Positions 47,275 through 55,474 of a stretch of DNA of 64,000 nucleotides are shown in pieces. Source of the stretch: Chryseobacterium sp. G0186 (lineage in GTDB: Bacteria > Bacteroidota > Bacteroidia > Flavobacteriales > Weeksellaceae). The translations under genes and the position numbers were made by a program. Below the pieces are notes generated by a model. That model made no database searches, had not been told where the DNA came from, and saw nothing but the letters and a program-made list of their open reading frames with translations. The stretch is from contig NZ_CP033918.1 in NCBI RefSeq assembly GCF_003815675.1, positions 2,542,001-2,606,000 on the forward strand. The letters are read 5' to 3'. Position 1 is the stretch's first letter, and each line of letters starts with the position of its first letter.

Positions 47275-47292
47275 CCCCCCTCTAGAGGGGGG
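47275..47292. repeat. 18-bp perfect palindrome (C6-TCTAGA-G6)
   Basis: Strikingly GC-rich inside very AT-rich DNA and directly preceded by a G-rich, C-poor stretch. It could form a hairpin in either strand. Confidence 0.85.
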
Positions 47293-47317
47293 ATAATGAT
47301 GATTTTTAGAATATTAT

Positions 47318-47344
47318 AAGAAGGGAGAGATTGACTCCCTTCTT
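47318..47344 (+). terminator. Hairpin, possible terminator
   Basis: 10-bp stem AAGAAGGGAG (47318-47327) / CTCCCTTCTT (47335-47344), 7-nt loop, followed by a short AT-rich tail. It is 200 bp past the primase-helicase stop. Confidence 0.55.
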
Positions 47345-47446
47345 TATTATATAAAAGGTATTTATTATTATTTTGTCCCTATAGTAATCTTCCGTAGACT
47401 TATAGTGTTTTCCTTTATATTACAATAAAAGGTAACGCATTCTGAA

Positions 47447-47466
47447 AGTGCTAAATAGTGCTAAAT
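47447..47466 (+). repeat. Two perfect 10-bp direct repeats AGTGCTAAAT
   Basis: Adjacent copies, followed by a partial GCT, 58 bp before the serine recombinase start. Related to the TA(C/T)GCTAAAA pair upstream of the primase-helicase gene. Confidence 0.75.
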
Positions 47467-47524
47467 GCTTAGGCTTAAAGGTATTTTCGCTTTAAATTTA
47501 ATCTGTGATTAAAACAACCACAAA

Positions 47525-48136
47525 ATGAGAATAAAATACAATAGAGTTTCTACATTACTTCAAACAGGAAATCGTTTTGAAGCAGACAAAGAAAAATATG
47601 ATATGGTTTTTCTTGATAAAATATCCGGATCGGTAAGTTTTAAAGACCGTCCCAAATCTAAAGAACTCATTAAACTGATTGAAGAAGGGAAAATTTCAGA
47701 AATCGTGGTAGAAGAATTTTCAAGACTCGGAAGAAACACTGGAGATGTAATCCAAACACTGGAATGGTTGGAAGATGAAAAGATTAATGTGGTTGTAAGA
47801 AATATAGGTCTTCAGTCCAGACCTAACGGTAAGAAAAACGCAATATGGAAAATGATTTCTTCTGTAATGTCTTCACTATATGAAATGGAACTTGAGAATA
47901 TTTTGGAAAGAACTAGTGTTGGGAGAATGGTTTATCTTCAGAATGGTGGAATTTTAGGAAGACCAATTGGAACCAATGAAGGTGATTCCAACTTTATTAA
48001 CAAACCAAAAAATAAGAAGGCATTAGAATATCTTAAGAAAGGAAGAACCCTGAGAGAGATAGGTAAAATTCTTGAAATGTCAACAAAGACGGTTATGAAA
48101 GTAAAAAAAGTGGCAATAAAACTTGAAATGATTTAA
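47525..48136 (+). CDS. Serine recombinase (resolvase/invertase family)
   Basis: 203 residues, the size of small resolvases and invertases. Catalytic Ser9 in YNRVST, VVEEFSRLGRN with Arg67 and Arg70, the long E helix (MISSVMSSLYEMELENILERTSVG), then a C-terminal HTH (LREIGKILEMSTKTVMKVKK). The N-terminus is a little short, starting directly at the first beta strand. It could resolve island multimers or invert a DNA segment; the only obvious candidate for inversion nearby is the segment between the 27-bp inverted repeats 3 kb away. Confidence 0.92.
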   Translation: MRIKYNRVSTLLQTGNRFEADKEKYDMVFLDKISGSVSFKDRPKSKELIKLIEEGKISEIVVEEFSRLGRNTGDVIQTLEWLEDEKINVVVRNIGLQSRPNGKKNAIWKMISSVMSSLYEMELENILERTSVGRMVYLQNGGILGRPIGTNEGDSNFINKPKNKKALEYLKKGRTLREIGKILEMSTKTVMKVKKVAIKLEMI

Positions 48137-48449
48137 TTAAAAAATTGTATCCTAAGATATATAATACTAGTTGTTTCCTCCGGCAAAACAATATTTTAAG
48201 AATTTTTAAAAAAATATTATGAATTTGAAATAGATATCGATGTTTTTAAGTGTAATAAAATTAATATTTCCCCTAACTAAAGAGTGAAAAAACTCTATGT
48301 ACCCCACTATAAATGGGATTTTGTTTTTAGTTTAAATTTAAACCGGGTATTATAATTTCAGGCAAAAAAGGTTTAAAATGATAGTGTAAAAGTTCTTAAA
48401 TATGAAAAAATGGCTAATAAAATCACTAAAATAAATATACTTTAAATAC
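48137..48449. other. Non-coding gap between recombinase and repressor gene
   Basis: AT-rich DNA of about 310 bp between two converging genes; I see no gene and no convincing hairpin with a T-run. Confidence 0.4.
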
Positions 48450-48761
48450 TTATTTTGCAGTTTGTTTTTTCAAGATTTCTAATAAATCTTCTTGAGATTT
48501 TATTATTTTTTTCCAATTAACTTCTGAAGAAGAAAATATTTGATCCTCAATTATCATATTCCCTTCACCTCTAAATAACCAGTTGGCATTCAAATCAGGA
48601 TAATTATATAGTATTTTTGCTATATTCTCCTGAGATAATCCTCCTCTTTTTCTTCCTTTTCCGATTAAACCTACAGAAATACCAGCCTCAACGGTAAGTT
48701 TATTATCGTTTAAACCCTTGTATTCCATGTATTTATCTAATCTCTCAAAAAAATCACTCAT
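48450..48761 (-). CDS. XRE/CI-like helix-turn-helix repressor
   Basis: 103 residues from the Met at 48761 (MSDFFERLDKYMEYKGLNDNKLTVEAGIS). The frame is open further upstream, but that part overlaps the promoter region and is unlike a protein. The HTH covers about residues 5-60, followed by the LNANWLFRGEGNM motif common in Bacteroidetes phage and island regulators, and a short C-terminal helix. It lies 75 bp from the divergent gene 48837-49043; GTTT-N8-AAAC (48811-48826) in between is a possible operator. Likely controls island genes. Confidence 0.85.
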   Translation of the reverse strand: MSDFFERLDKYMEYKGLNDNKLTVEAGISVGLIGKGRKRGGLSQENIAKILYNYPDLNANWLFRGEGNMIIEDQIFSSSEVNWKKIIKSQEDLLEILKKQTAK

Positions 48762-48836
48762 TATTACTATATATTCCTTGATTTTTATTGTAATATTGAT
48801 ATATTTGTCTGTTTTGTATTTGAAACAAACTAAACA

Positions 48837-49043
48837 ATGGATAAAAGTACACAAAAAAGACTGACTTACAATACTCAAATAGTCAAAGTTCTCTCATCAT
48901 CTTTTGAGGTTTCTGAATATTTCGTTCGTGAAAGTATTAAAGGAAACAAGAGTAGTTTCACTGCGGATGAAATAAAGAAAAAATATAATGAACTTAATAA
49001 CCCAACTCTTGAAAAAATAGAGGAATATAAAAAAGGAAAATAA
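48837..49043 (+). CDS. Small putative DNA-binding protein (Cro-like position)
   Basis: 68 residues. VSEYFVRESIKGNKSSFTADEIKKKYNEL resembles short helical proteins that stand opposite XRE repressors in flavobacterial elements; the first half (TYNTQIVKVLSSSFEVSEYFV) may be an HTH. It is transcribed away from the repressor and ends 2 bp before the lipoprotein gene, so it is the first gene of that operon. Function by position only. Confidence 0.65.
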   Translation: MDKSTQKRLTYNTQIVKVLSSSFEVSEYFVRESIKGNKSSFTADEIKKKYNELNNPTLEKIEEYKKGK

Positions 49044-49045
49044 CT

Positions 49046-49504
49046 ATGAAAAAAACTCAATTAATCATCGGAATCAGTATTCTATTATCTTCATGCGGAA
49101 ACCACAATGATGAACCTATAGAAGAAAAGAATACAACTCATCAACTTACAGGGATCTGGCACAAATACAAAACAGTTATTATTAGCGGAAAGGATAATAC
49201 AATCCTACAATCTTATGAACACTCCAAATGTGAAAAGGAGTCAATTCATGAGTTTAAGAACAACAATAAGTATTATCTAACAACCTTTGTCATGAACTTT
49301 TCAACAAATCAATGTAAACAATCCGGTACTACAGAACAATTACCATATAACTACATTCCCACCAATAAGTTACTTGACATTGATGGGGAAAAATATTACT
49401 TAAATAAATTAACCAACCAAGATATGGAACTTCAGGAATATGATTATTACGATCAAAACGGAGATGGTCAAAAAGACAAAAAGATTGACTACTACAGAAA
49501 ATAA
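49046..49504 (+). CDS. Lipocalin-like lipoprotein
   Basis: 152 residues. Lipobox LLSSCGN after a short signal peptide. TGIWHKYKTVII near the mature start and YYLNKLTNQDMELQEYDYYDQNG near the end fit small lipocalin-like lipoproteins of Bacteroidetes. DQNGDGQKDKK near the C-terminus resembles a single calcium-binding loop. It starts 2 bp after the small gene 48837-49043. Cargo of the island; role unknown. Confidence 0.7.
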   Translation: MKKTQLIIGISILLSSCGNHNDEPIEEKNTTHQLTGIWHKYKTVIISGKDNTILQSYEHSKCEKESIHEFKNNNKYYLTTFVMNFSTNQCKQSGTTEQLPYNYIPTNKLLDIDGEKYYLNKLTNQDMELQEYDYYDQNGDGQKDKKIDYYRK

Positions 49505-49527
49505 TATATACATTAAAATATAACCGG

Positions 49528-50325
49528 ATGTACTATAATGATTACCTAAACCTCTTTGACCCCGAATCCTTATTATCTCACAAGTTTATTATTTCATTTC
49601 TTATCTGTTTTGGATTCTTTTTGTTTCTGTCCCATTTAATTTTTGGAAAACGTTCTGGTAAAGATCATACATCTATTATTTTGAACAAAACTTTAAACAT
49701 TGTAGGATATATAGTCTATTCTTTTTTACTGATTACAATCATTGATTATAATTACAATTTCGACAAAACAGAATTTTGGTTCTCTGAATTTGAACCTGTA
49801 CCTGATATAATAAAGCAACATATCAATGAAAAGTACTCTGATAATAATGAATCATATCAAGAAAATAATATTGAATCGACTTATACAGGCTTTAATTGGT
49901 CAGAAATAAGTATCACTCCTGAAGCGGAAAAACTTATTAATACTTCAAAAGTAATTAGTCAATATAATCTTAATGATGAACAGATATTACAATTAAAAAA
50001 AATATTGAGTGATCCCAACCCAGACCCAAAAGATTTATCCGGAAAACCATGTAATTCTGAATCAAAGAATTGTAAATGGTGCGGAAAGGAATTCATTCTT
50101 GAAAGCAAATACTACTCCTCTAAACAATTGTTGAGTAATATCGTAGAACCTGTCGAAGATCCGCTTCAATTAATAGGACTTTTAATAAACATTGGTTATG
50201 TTGATCCGGTTAAATGTATTGACAGTTACGAAAATGGAAATAAATACCAGTGTATTGTTATTGAGGATAAAGAATTTTGTTCTTTAAAATGTGAAAGAGA
50301 GTTTAAAAATTCAAAAAGATATTAA
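49528..50325 (+). CDS. Membrane protein with Cys-rich zinc-ribbon-like C-terminus
   Basis: 265 residues. Two membrane spans (about 18-38 and 55-75), an acidic linker (about 80-160), then CNSESKNCKWCGKEF and later CIVIEDKEFCSLKCEREF: pairs of cysteines placed as in zinc ribbons. It lies 23 bp after the lipoprotein gene. The layout (two spans plus a cytosolic metal-binding module) suggests a sensor or membrane effector, but I recognise no family. Confidence 0.65.
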   Translation: MYYNDYLNLFDPESLLSHKFIISFLICFGFFLFLSHLIFGKRSGKDHTSIILNKTLNIVGYIVYSFLLITIIDYNYNFDKTEFWFSEFEPVPDIIKQHINEKYSDNNESYQENNIESTYTGFNWSEISITPEAEKLINTSKVISQYNLNDEQILQLKKILSDPNPDPKDLSGKPCNSESKNCKWCGKEFILESKYYSSKQLLSNIVEPVEDPLQLIGLLINIGYVDPVKCIDSYENGNKYQCIVIEDKEFCSLKCEREFKNSKRY

Positions 50326-50777
50326 AATAAAGTCCAAATTATCTTGCCAATGTCGCTCCTAATAAGTATCTCAAATTTCTAATAGAGTAAGCTCAATATA
50401 AAATTATATTAAAGTAAAAGAATAATAGTTTAAATTTAAACCAAGTAATATTAAATTTAACTAGACAACTAAATTTGAAAGAGTAGCCTATTTTAATACT
50501 TCGCAAATGAAAATTCGAAGTTTTAAAATATTTTAGTAAATTTATGAATAATCAAAACATTTAATGAACATACATGATAAAAACATCAAATTCTTATTAA
50601 TAACCCCCTAATACTTATCAGTATATTGCCAAACACTTTTGATGAATATTAATTACGATTTATATTTATTGGTGATTCTAATTTTTCACATATGATTTAA
50701 CCCAATCATCTTTAATCTATTAAAAATTTAGCTAGCTATATTTACTATAGTTAAAATTATATAAAAAAAATAAAACC
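50326..50777. other. Non-coding gap in the island
   Basis: About 450 bp of very AT-rich DNA. No open frame, long repeat or strong hairpin seen. It should carry the promoter of 50778-51209, perhaps also of mcrBC. Confidence 0.4.
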
Positions 50778-51209
50778 ATGAAAGAATTTAACAGAATCTT
50801 AGCAATTGAAATGTTAGAAAAAGCAAAAGAAATCTACAATGACATAATGATAAATTATTCTAATGTCCTACCAAAAAACATTACTGACGCAGCCGAAAGA
50901 ACAATCTACCAAGATATACCAAATCATATTAATAATTTAATAGATATATTGAATTTATCAGAAAAAAAACAAACGTTTCATAAAATTCAAAGCATAGATG
51001 AGGCAATAATATTTTTACAAAATAATGAATTAGATGATTCTATTAAATATGCATTACTAAATAAAGATCTATCAGGTTATAGTTTATTAAGAGATGAAAA
51101 TCTTTCTCTTAAAGATATATTAAATAATATCTCATTTATGATTGACAATAACATTCAGTATTTATCCATCCAAAGAGCAACAGGAAAACTTGCAAAAGGT
51201 GAGTTTTAA
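50778..51209 (+). CDS. Hypothetical small helical protein upstream of mcrB
   Basis: 143 residues, no signal peptide or membrane span, mostly predicted helical (KEFNRILAIEMLEKAKEIYNDIM ...). No recognisable motif. It is separated from mcrB by a terminator-like hairpin (51233-51259) only 18 bp before the mcrB start, so the two may share a promoter with attenuation between them. It might be an accessory of the McrBC system. Confidence 0.55.
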   Translation: MKEFNRILAIEMLEKAKEIYNDIMINYSNVLPKNITDAAERTIYQDIPNHINNLIDILNLSEKKQTFHKIQSIDEAIIFLQNNELDDSIKYALLNKDLSGYSLLRDENLSLKDILNNISFMIDNNIQYLSIQRATGKLAKGEF

Positions 51210-51232
51210 TCAAGTTAAGCATAATTACAATG

Positions 51233-51259
51233 AATCCCGAATTGTATTCGGGATTTTTT
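51233..51259 (+). terminator. Terminator or attenuator just before mcrB
   Basis: 9-bp stem AATCCCGAA (51233-51241) / TTCGGGATT (51247-51255), 5-nt loop, T-run. Only about 20 nt remain before mcrB, too little for a separate promoter in my view, so partial read-through is likely. Confidence 0.8.
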
Positions 51260-51276
51260 AATTAAAATAATAATGA

Positions 51277-52959
51277 ATGGAAAAATACAAAAATTTCAAA
51301 TCTTTATTAGAATATTTCATAGCCCATCTCGAATGGCTCACCACAAAAGATATTAAGGGACGCGGGTATAAAATCTATATTAGAGATCTAATAGATGGAT
51401 CAAATTTTTACGAGACTGGCCAGGGTTATAGAAATGGAAACATTCAAAATCAGGTCCAAAATTGGAGTCAGTATGAAGATGGATTTATATATATCAATAT
51501 CCAACCAAATTATGGTAAATATAACACAGTAAAATGTTATTTAAATTGGGCTGAAACAGGATTAAATATAACTACAATCTGGAACAAAAATAAAATTAAT
51601 TCACTAGAGTTACAGGAATATCAATGGTGGACAAAACCACCTAAAAGAATTAAGTTAAATACATCTAAAACGGTAAATGAACTTGGATTATTTGATAATA
51701 AGCTCCCAAACGATAATTTAATTTTTTTCTTTAATAATTTTAAAACACTTCTAATTGATTGGAATAAATTAGAAAAAAAACAACAGAAAATGAAAAATAT
51801 TCAATTATATGTTAACCTCCTTGAACAAAATAAAAACATAATTTTAACAGGTGCTCCAGGGACAGGAAAAACATATTTAGCAAAACAAATTGCTAAAAGT
51901 ATGATAGGTGTTGAAACTGATGAAGACCTTGAAAAAAGTGGACAATTTTACTTTGTTCAATTCCATCCATCTTACGATTACACTGATTTTATAGAAGGAC
52001 TAAGACCAACGAAGCCTGATATAAATGGTAATATTGGTTTTGAATTAAAAAATGGGATATTTAAGGAGTTTTGTAAAAAAGCTATTGATGTTATGGCAAT
52101 TACAAGTGGCCAAATAACAGAATTTACATTGGATGGTTATTTAAAATATTTAGAAGTACTAGAGTTAAACATAAGAACAATTAATAATTATAAACTAAGA
52201 ATAGAACAATTATTAGGAGAAAAAGAAATAACTTCAAAAACTGATAGAAAAATCATTGACAAAAGTACATACCAATCATTGGAAGAAATTTGTGATAACT
52301 TTGATAATATAAAAGACTTTGATGATAGTAATAAGTTTCACCGTCAATACTCTTCCGCTGTCTATAATTTGATTAATTTCAAAGATAATTTATTAACTAA
52401 ACAGTCTAAAAAACTGGACACTCCACCGCCCTTTATTTTTATAATAGATGAGATTAATAGAGGTGAAATATCAAAAATTTTTGGAGAATTATTCTTTTCA
52501 CTAGATCCTAGCTATAGAGGGAAAAGTGGAGCCGTAAAAACTCAATATTCAAACTTACATGACGATGAAAAAGATCTTTTATATATTCCTGAAAATGTAT
52601 TTATAATTGGCTCAATGAATGATATTGATAGAAGTGTTGAAAGTTTCGACTTTGCAATGCGTAGAAGATTTATGTGGAAAGAAATTACGAGTGAACAAAG
52701 TGCTGAGAATATGAATTTACCTGAAGATATAAAAACTAGGATGAACTCTTTAAATCAAAAAATTTCAGATATAGAAGGACTAAACAACTCTTACCATATT
52801 GGTGGAGCCTATTTTCTTGACATAAACGGAACACCGCAACAAGATTTTGATTCTATTTGGGAACTTCGTTTAGAACCTCTGCTAAAAGAATATTTAAGAG
52901 GCATTCCTGATAATGAAGAAAAAATAGAAGATTTAAAAAATGCTTATAACTCGTTATGA
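51277..52959 (+). CDS. mcrB: McrB-like AAA+ GTPase subunit
   Basis: 560 residues. The N-terminal ~165 residues are a recognition domain unlike that of E. coli McrB (motifs such as RDLIDGSNFYETGQGY and LNWAETGLNI). AAA+ core: Walker A GAPGTGKT (192-199), Walker B IIDEINR (389-395), McrB signature MNDIDRS (447-453), MRRR (461-464). A long helical insertion (about 270-385) lies between Walker A and B. It should assemble as a hexameric GTP-driven motor that recruits McrC. It overlaps mcrC by 4 bp (ATGA). Confidence 0.92.
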   Translation: MEKYKNFKSLLEYFIAHLEWLTTKDIKGRGYKIYIRDLIDGSNFYETGQGYRNGNIQNQVQNWSQYEDGFIYINIQPNYGKYNTVKCYLNWAETGLNITTIWNKNKINSLELQEYQWWTKPPKRIKLNTSKTVNELGLFDNKLPNDNLIFFFNNFKTLLIDWNKLEKKQQKMKNIQLYVNLLEQNKNIILTGAPGTGKTYLAKQIAKSMIGVETDEDLEKSGQFYFVQFHPSYDYTDFIEGLRPTKPDINGNIGFELKNGIFKEFCKKAIDVMAITSGQITEFTLDGYLKYLEVLELNIRTINNYKLRIEQLLGEKEITSKTDRKIIDKSTYQSLEEICDNFDNIKDFDDSNKFHRQYSSAVYNLINFKDNLLTKQSKKLDTPPPFIFIIDEINRGEISKIFGELFFSLDPSYRGKSGAVKTQYSNLHDDEKDLLYIPENVFIIGSMNDIDRSVESFDFAMRRRFMWKEITSEQSAENMNLPEDIKTRMNSLNQKISDIEGLNNSYHIGGAYFLDINGTPQQDFDSIWELRLEPLLKEYLRGIPDNEEKIEDLKNAYNSL

Positions 52960-54278
52960 GAACAACAGATAATAACGGGGGGCAATCTATAGAATATCTT
53001 TCGGAACAAAATATTAGAGATCTGTATTCTATAGGCAATAAAAATTTAATTGATCTTAAAAAAGATAATCCTGATCTACTTATATTTCCTCAAATTTTAG
53101 GAAAATATAATGATGATATTGAAAAATCATCAATCTTTTCCATTGATGAAGAAAAATTAACAACAAATAATTTAATGGGATTTATTGGAAGAAACTCGAG
53201 CCAACTCACGATTTCCTCCCGCTTTGCTAAAGATGATAAAAATGATTTCTTTTTACATTATATGCTACAAAAAGTATTTTCGATAAATATTCTAAAATTT
53301 GACCAAACCACAAATAAAGAAAATATTTGGGATTTTTTGTTATACATGTTTCCACATTTTTTAAAAAAAGCATATTCACAAGGTCTATATAAGACATACA
53401 AAAAAAAGGATTATAATGATGCCAACGTAAAAGGTTCAATTAATATAAAAAAACACCTTAATAAGAATATTCCATTTACCGGAAAAATTTCATATAGTAC
53501 AAGAGAACATAGCTTTAATAATAATATAACTCAACTTATTAGACATACAATTGAGTATATTAAAACTCATCCTTATGGCATTGGAATTTTGACAAATGAC
53601 ATTGAAATAAGAAACATAATTCGTGAAATTAATTTTGCAACACAAAACACTTACAAAACAAGCTTTCGCGATAGAATTATTTCTGATAATCTCAGACCTA
53701 TTTCCCATCCATATTTTACTAAATATAAAATATTACAAAAAATATGTTTAAAAATTTTAAAACATAATAAAATTACTTTTGGTACAGAAAGAGATAAAGT
53801 GTACGGTTTATTATTTGATGGCGCATGGCTTTGGGAGGAGTATTTAAATATTTTATTAAAAGAATACTTTTTACATCCTGAAAATAAAACAGGAAAAAAT
53901 AGACAATATCTTTTTGAAGATTTTCAACCGATTTACCCCGATTTCATAAGTAAATCAGATCCTAAAATTGTAGCAGACGCCAAATACATACCATTGAATA
54001 AACAACATTCTTACTTAGATAACTCTGAAAGAGCCATAAGTATTTATTATAAAACAATTACCTATATGTATCGCTTTAGTTCAAATCACGGCATTTTAAT
54101 ATTCCCTCATCAAGAAATATCATATTTCAAAATAAATAAGATAAAGAATACAAAAGGAGTAATAAAAAAGATAGGTTTAGCTATTCCTCAGAATTCGGCT
54201 AATCTTAAAGAATTCATATATTTAATGGCTCAAAATGAAAAAGAAATGATGTGTAACCTATTTAATATGAATGTATAA
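52956..54278 (+). CDS. mcrC: McrC-like nuclease subunit
   Basis: 440 residues, longer than the E. coli protein (about 350). The N-terminal domain that contacts McrB (LTISSRFAKDD) is followed by the nuclease: YPDF with Asp329, then ADAKY with Asp341 and Lys343, the PD-(D/E)XK pattern of McrC. It cuts DNA bound by the McrB motor. Overlaps mcrB by 4 bp; the PIN gene starts 42 bp later on the same strand. Confidence 0.93.
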   Translation: MRTTDNNGGQSIEYLSEQNIRDLYSIGNKNLIDLKKDNPDLLIFPQILGKYNDDIEKSSIFSIDEEKLTTNNLMGFIGRNSSQLTISSRFAKDDKNDFFLHYMLQKVFSINILKFDQTTNKENIWDFLLYMFPHFLKKAYSQGLYKTYKKKDYNDANVKGSINIKKHLNKNIPFTGKISYSTREHSFNNNITQLIRHTIEYIKTHPYGIGILTNDIEIRNIIREINFATQNTYKTSFRDRIISDNLRPISHPYFTKYKILQKICLKILKHNKITFGTERDKVYGLLFDGAWLWEEYLNILLKEYFLHPENKTGKNRQYLFEDFQPIYPDFISKSDPKIVADAKYIPLNKQHSYLDNSERAISIYYKTITYMYRFSSNHGILIFPHQEISYFKINKIKNTKGVIKKIGLAIPQNSANLKEFIYLMAQNEKEMMCNLFNMNV

Positions 54279-54320
54279 ATATATTTCCAAACTATAACTC
54301 TAATTATACCAAAAACTATT

Positions 54321-55394
54321 ATGCCTAAAAAATTAAACAAGTGTGAAGTCCCTCCCACATATGCTGAAAAGAAAAAAGAAAAAGAATTTGACACCTTAAT
54401 TTTTATTGACACAAATATATTTTTAGATTTCTATCGCATAAGAAATAATGTTTCAATTAAATATCTAAATGAAATTAGTCAACATGAAGATTTGATAATT
54501 ATTTCTAATCAAATTGAAATGGAATTTAAGAAAAATAGACAAAGTGCTATTCGTGAATCTATTTTTGAAACAACAAAAAAACCCGTAATCGGACTAAGTT
54601 ATCCAGCTATTGTTAGTGATCATGAATCGCTGGAAAAGATAAAAAACTCTAAAAAAGATATTGAAACTGAGCAATCAAAAATAAAAGAAACTATTGAACA
54701 GATATTAAAAAAACCTAGTAAATATGATAGAGTTTATATATTATTAGAAAAAATTTTTAAAACTCCAAGGAAAATTAATCTAACTCGCAGCGATGAGAAA
54801 ATGTTTGAAATAAGAGATCTTGCTAGTAAAAGATTTACTTTAGGATATCCTCCTCGCAAAAAAGATGATAATTCTATAGGTGATGCTATAAATTGGGAAT
54901 GGATAATAGATTGTGCAATTAGAGAAGATAAAAACATTATTATTGTTACCCGCGATGGGGATTATGGCACTATCGACAAGGATGATTGTTATTTGAACGA
55001 TTGGTTATTAGAAGAATTTAAAGATCGTGTTGGAAATACAAAAAATATTAGGTTAACTGATAAACTTTCAGAAGCTTTTAAATGGGTACAAATTCCTGTA
55101 ACTCCAGATATGATTGAAGAGGAACAAAAAGTAATTAACATAAACAATGCATGGGATTATATGACAACAAGAAGAATGCAAGAAGATATATCAAATATCA
55201 GAACATTAATTGATAGAAGTAGCTGGGACTCTATTTTGATGGACCGTATATCCAACATTCATCTGCCATCATGGACAGAACGTTTAAATATGGAAAAACC
55301 GGAGTTAAATCAACATATACTTAATCCTTTATATGCTCCTTTAGAATACTTATATAAGAAACCTGTAGCAAACTCTGATTCCAGAAATGAATAA
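54321..55394 (+). CDS. PIN-domain protein (DUF4935-like) linked to mcrBC
   Basis: 357 residues. PIN nuclease residues: Asp30 and Asp36 (IFIDTNIFLDFY), Glu66/Glu68 (NQIEMEF), Asp188 (SIGDAINW), Asp212/Asp214 (TRDGDYG). The block RKKDDNSIGDAINWEW is typical of DUF4935-type PIN domains. The C-terminal ~130 residues are an uncharacterised helical extension. It follows mcrC by 42 bp on the same strand and is the last gene before attR, so it is probably a third component of the McrBC operon, for instance an RNase effector. No antitoxin-like gene is adjacent. Confidence 0.85.
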   Translation: MPKKLNKCEVPPTYAEKKKEKEFDTLIFIDTNIFLDFYRIRNNVSIKYLNEISQHEDLIIISNQIEMEFKKNRQSAIRESIFETTKKPVIGLSYPAIVSDHESLEKIKNSKKDIETEQSKIKETIEQILKKPSKYDRVYILLEKIFKTPRKINLTRSDEKMFEIRDLASKRFTLGYPPRKKDDNSIGDAINWEWIIDCAIREDKNIIIVTRDGDYGTIDKDDCYLNDWLLEEFKDRVGNTKNIRLTDKLSEAFKWVQIPVTPDMIEEEQKVININNAWDYMTTRRMQEDISNIRTLIDRSSWDSILMDRISNIHLPSWTERLNMEKPELNQHILNPLYAPLEYLYKKPVANSDSRNE

Positions 55395-55403
55395 ATATTT
55401 ATG

Positions 55404-55427
55404 GTGGTGGCAAATGTAGTAGCAAAT
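55404..55427 (+). promoter_or_regulatory. Island end repeat, right (putative integrase arm site)
   Basis: GTGGTGGCAA-N6-TAGCAAAT, 21 of 24 identical to 36056-36079, same orientation, 48 bp inside attR. Confidence 0.65.
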
Positions 55428-55474
55428 TCTAAAGACCACTTTAAAACATCAATGGATAAGAGAAAGTTCTGTAT

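Larger units (their letters stand above)
47119..47524. other. Structured non-coding region after the primase-helicase gene
   Basis: About 400 bp with several ordered elements: a G-rich run (47252-47267), an 18-bp perfect palindrome of C6-TCTAGA-G6 (47275-47292), a 10-bp hairpin AAGAAGGGAG/CTCCCTTCTT (47318-47344), and two perfect 10-bp repeats (47447-47466). The density of structure next to a replication protein suggests an origin or a transcription-stop region. Confidence 0.55.

Noticed and set aside
48762..48878. Upstream extension of the XRE repressor frame
   Set aside because: The extra 39 residues overlap the divergent promoter region and do not resemble protein; the Met at 48761 fits the family start.
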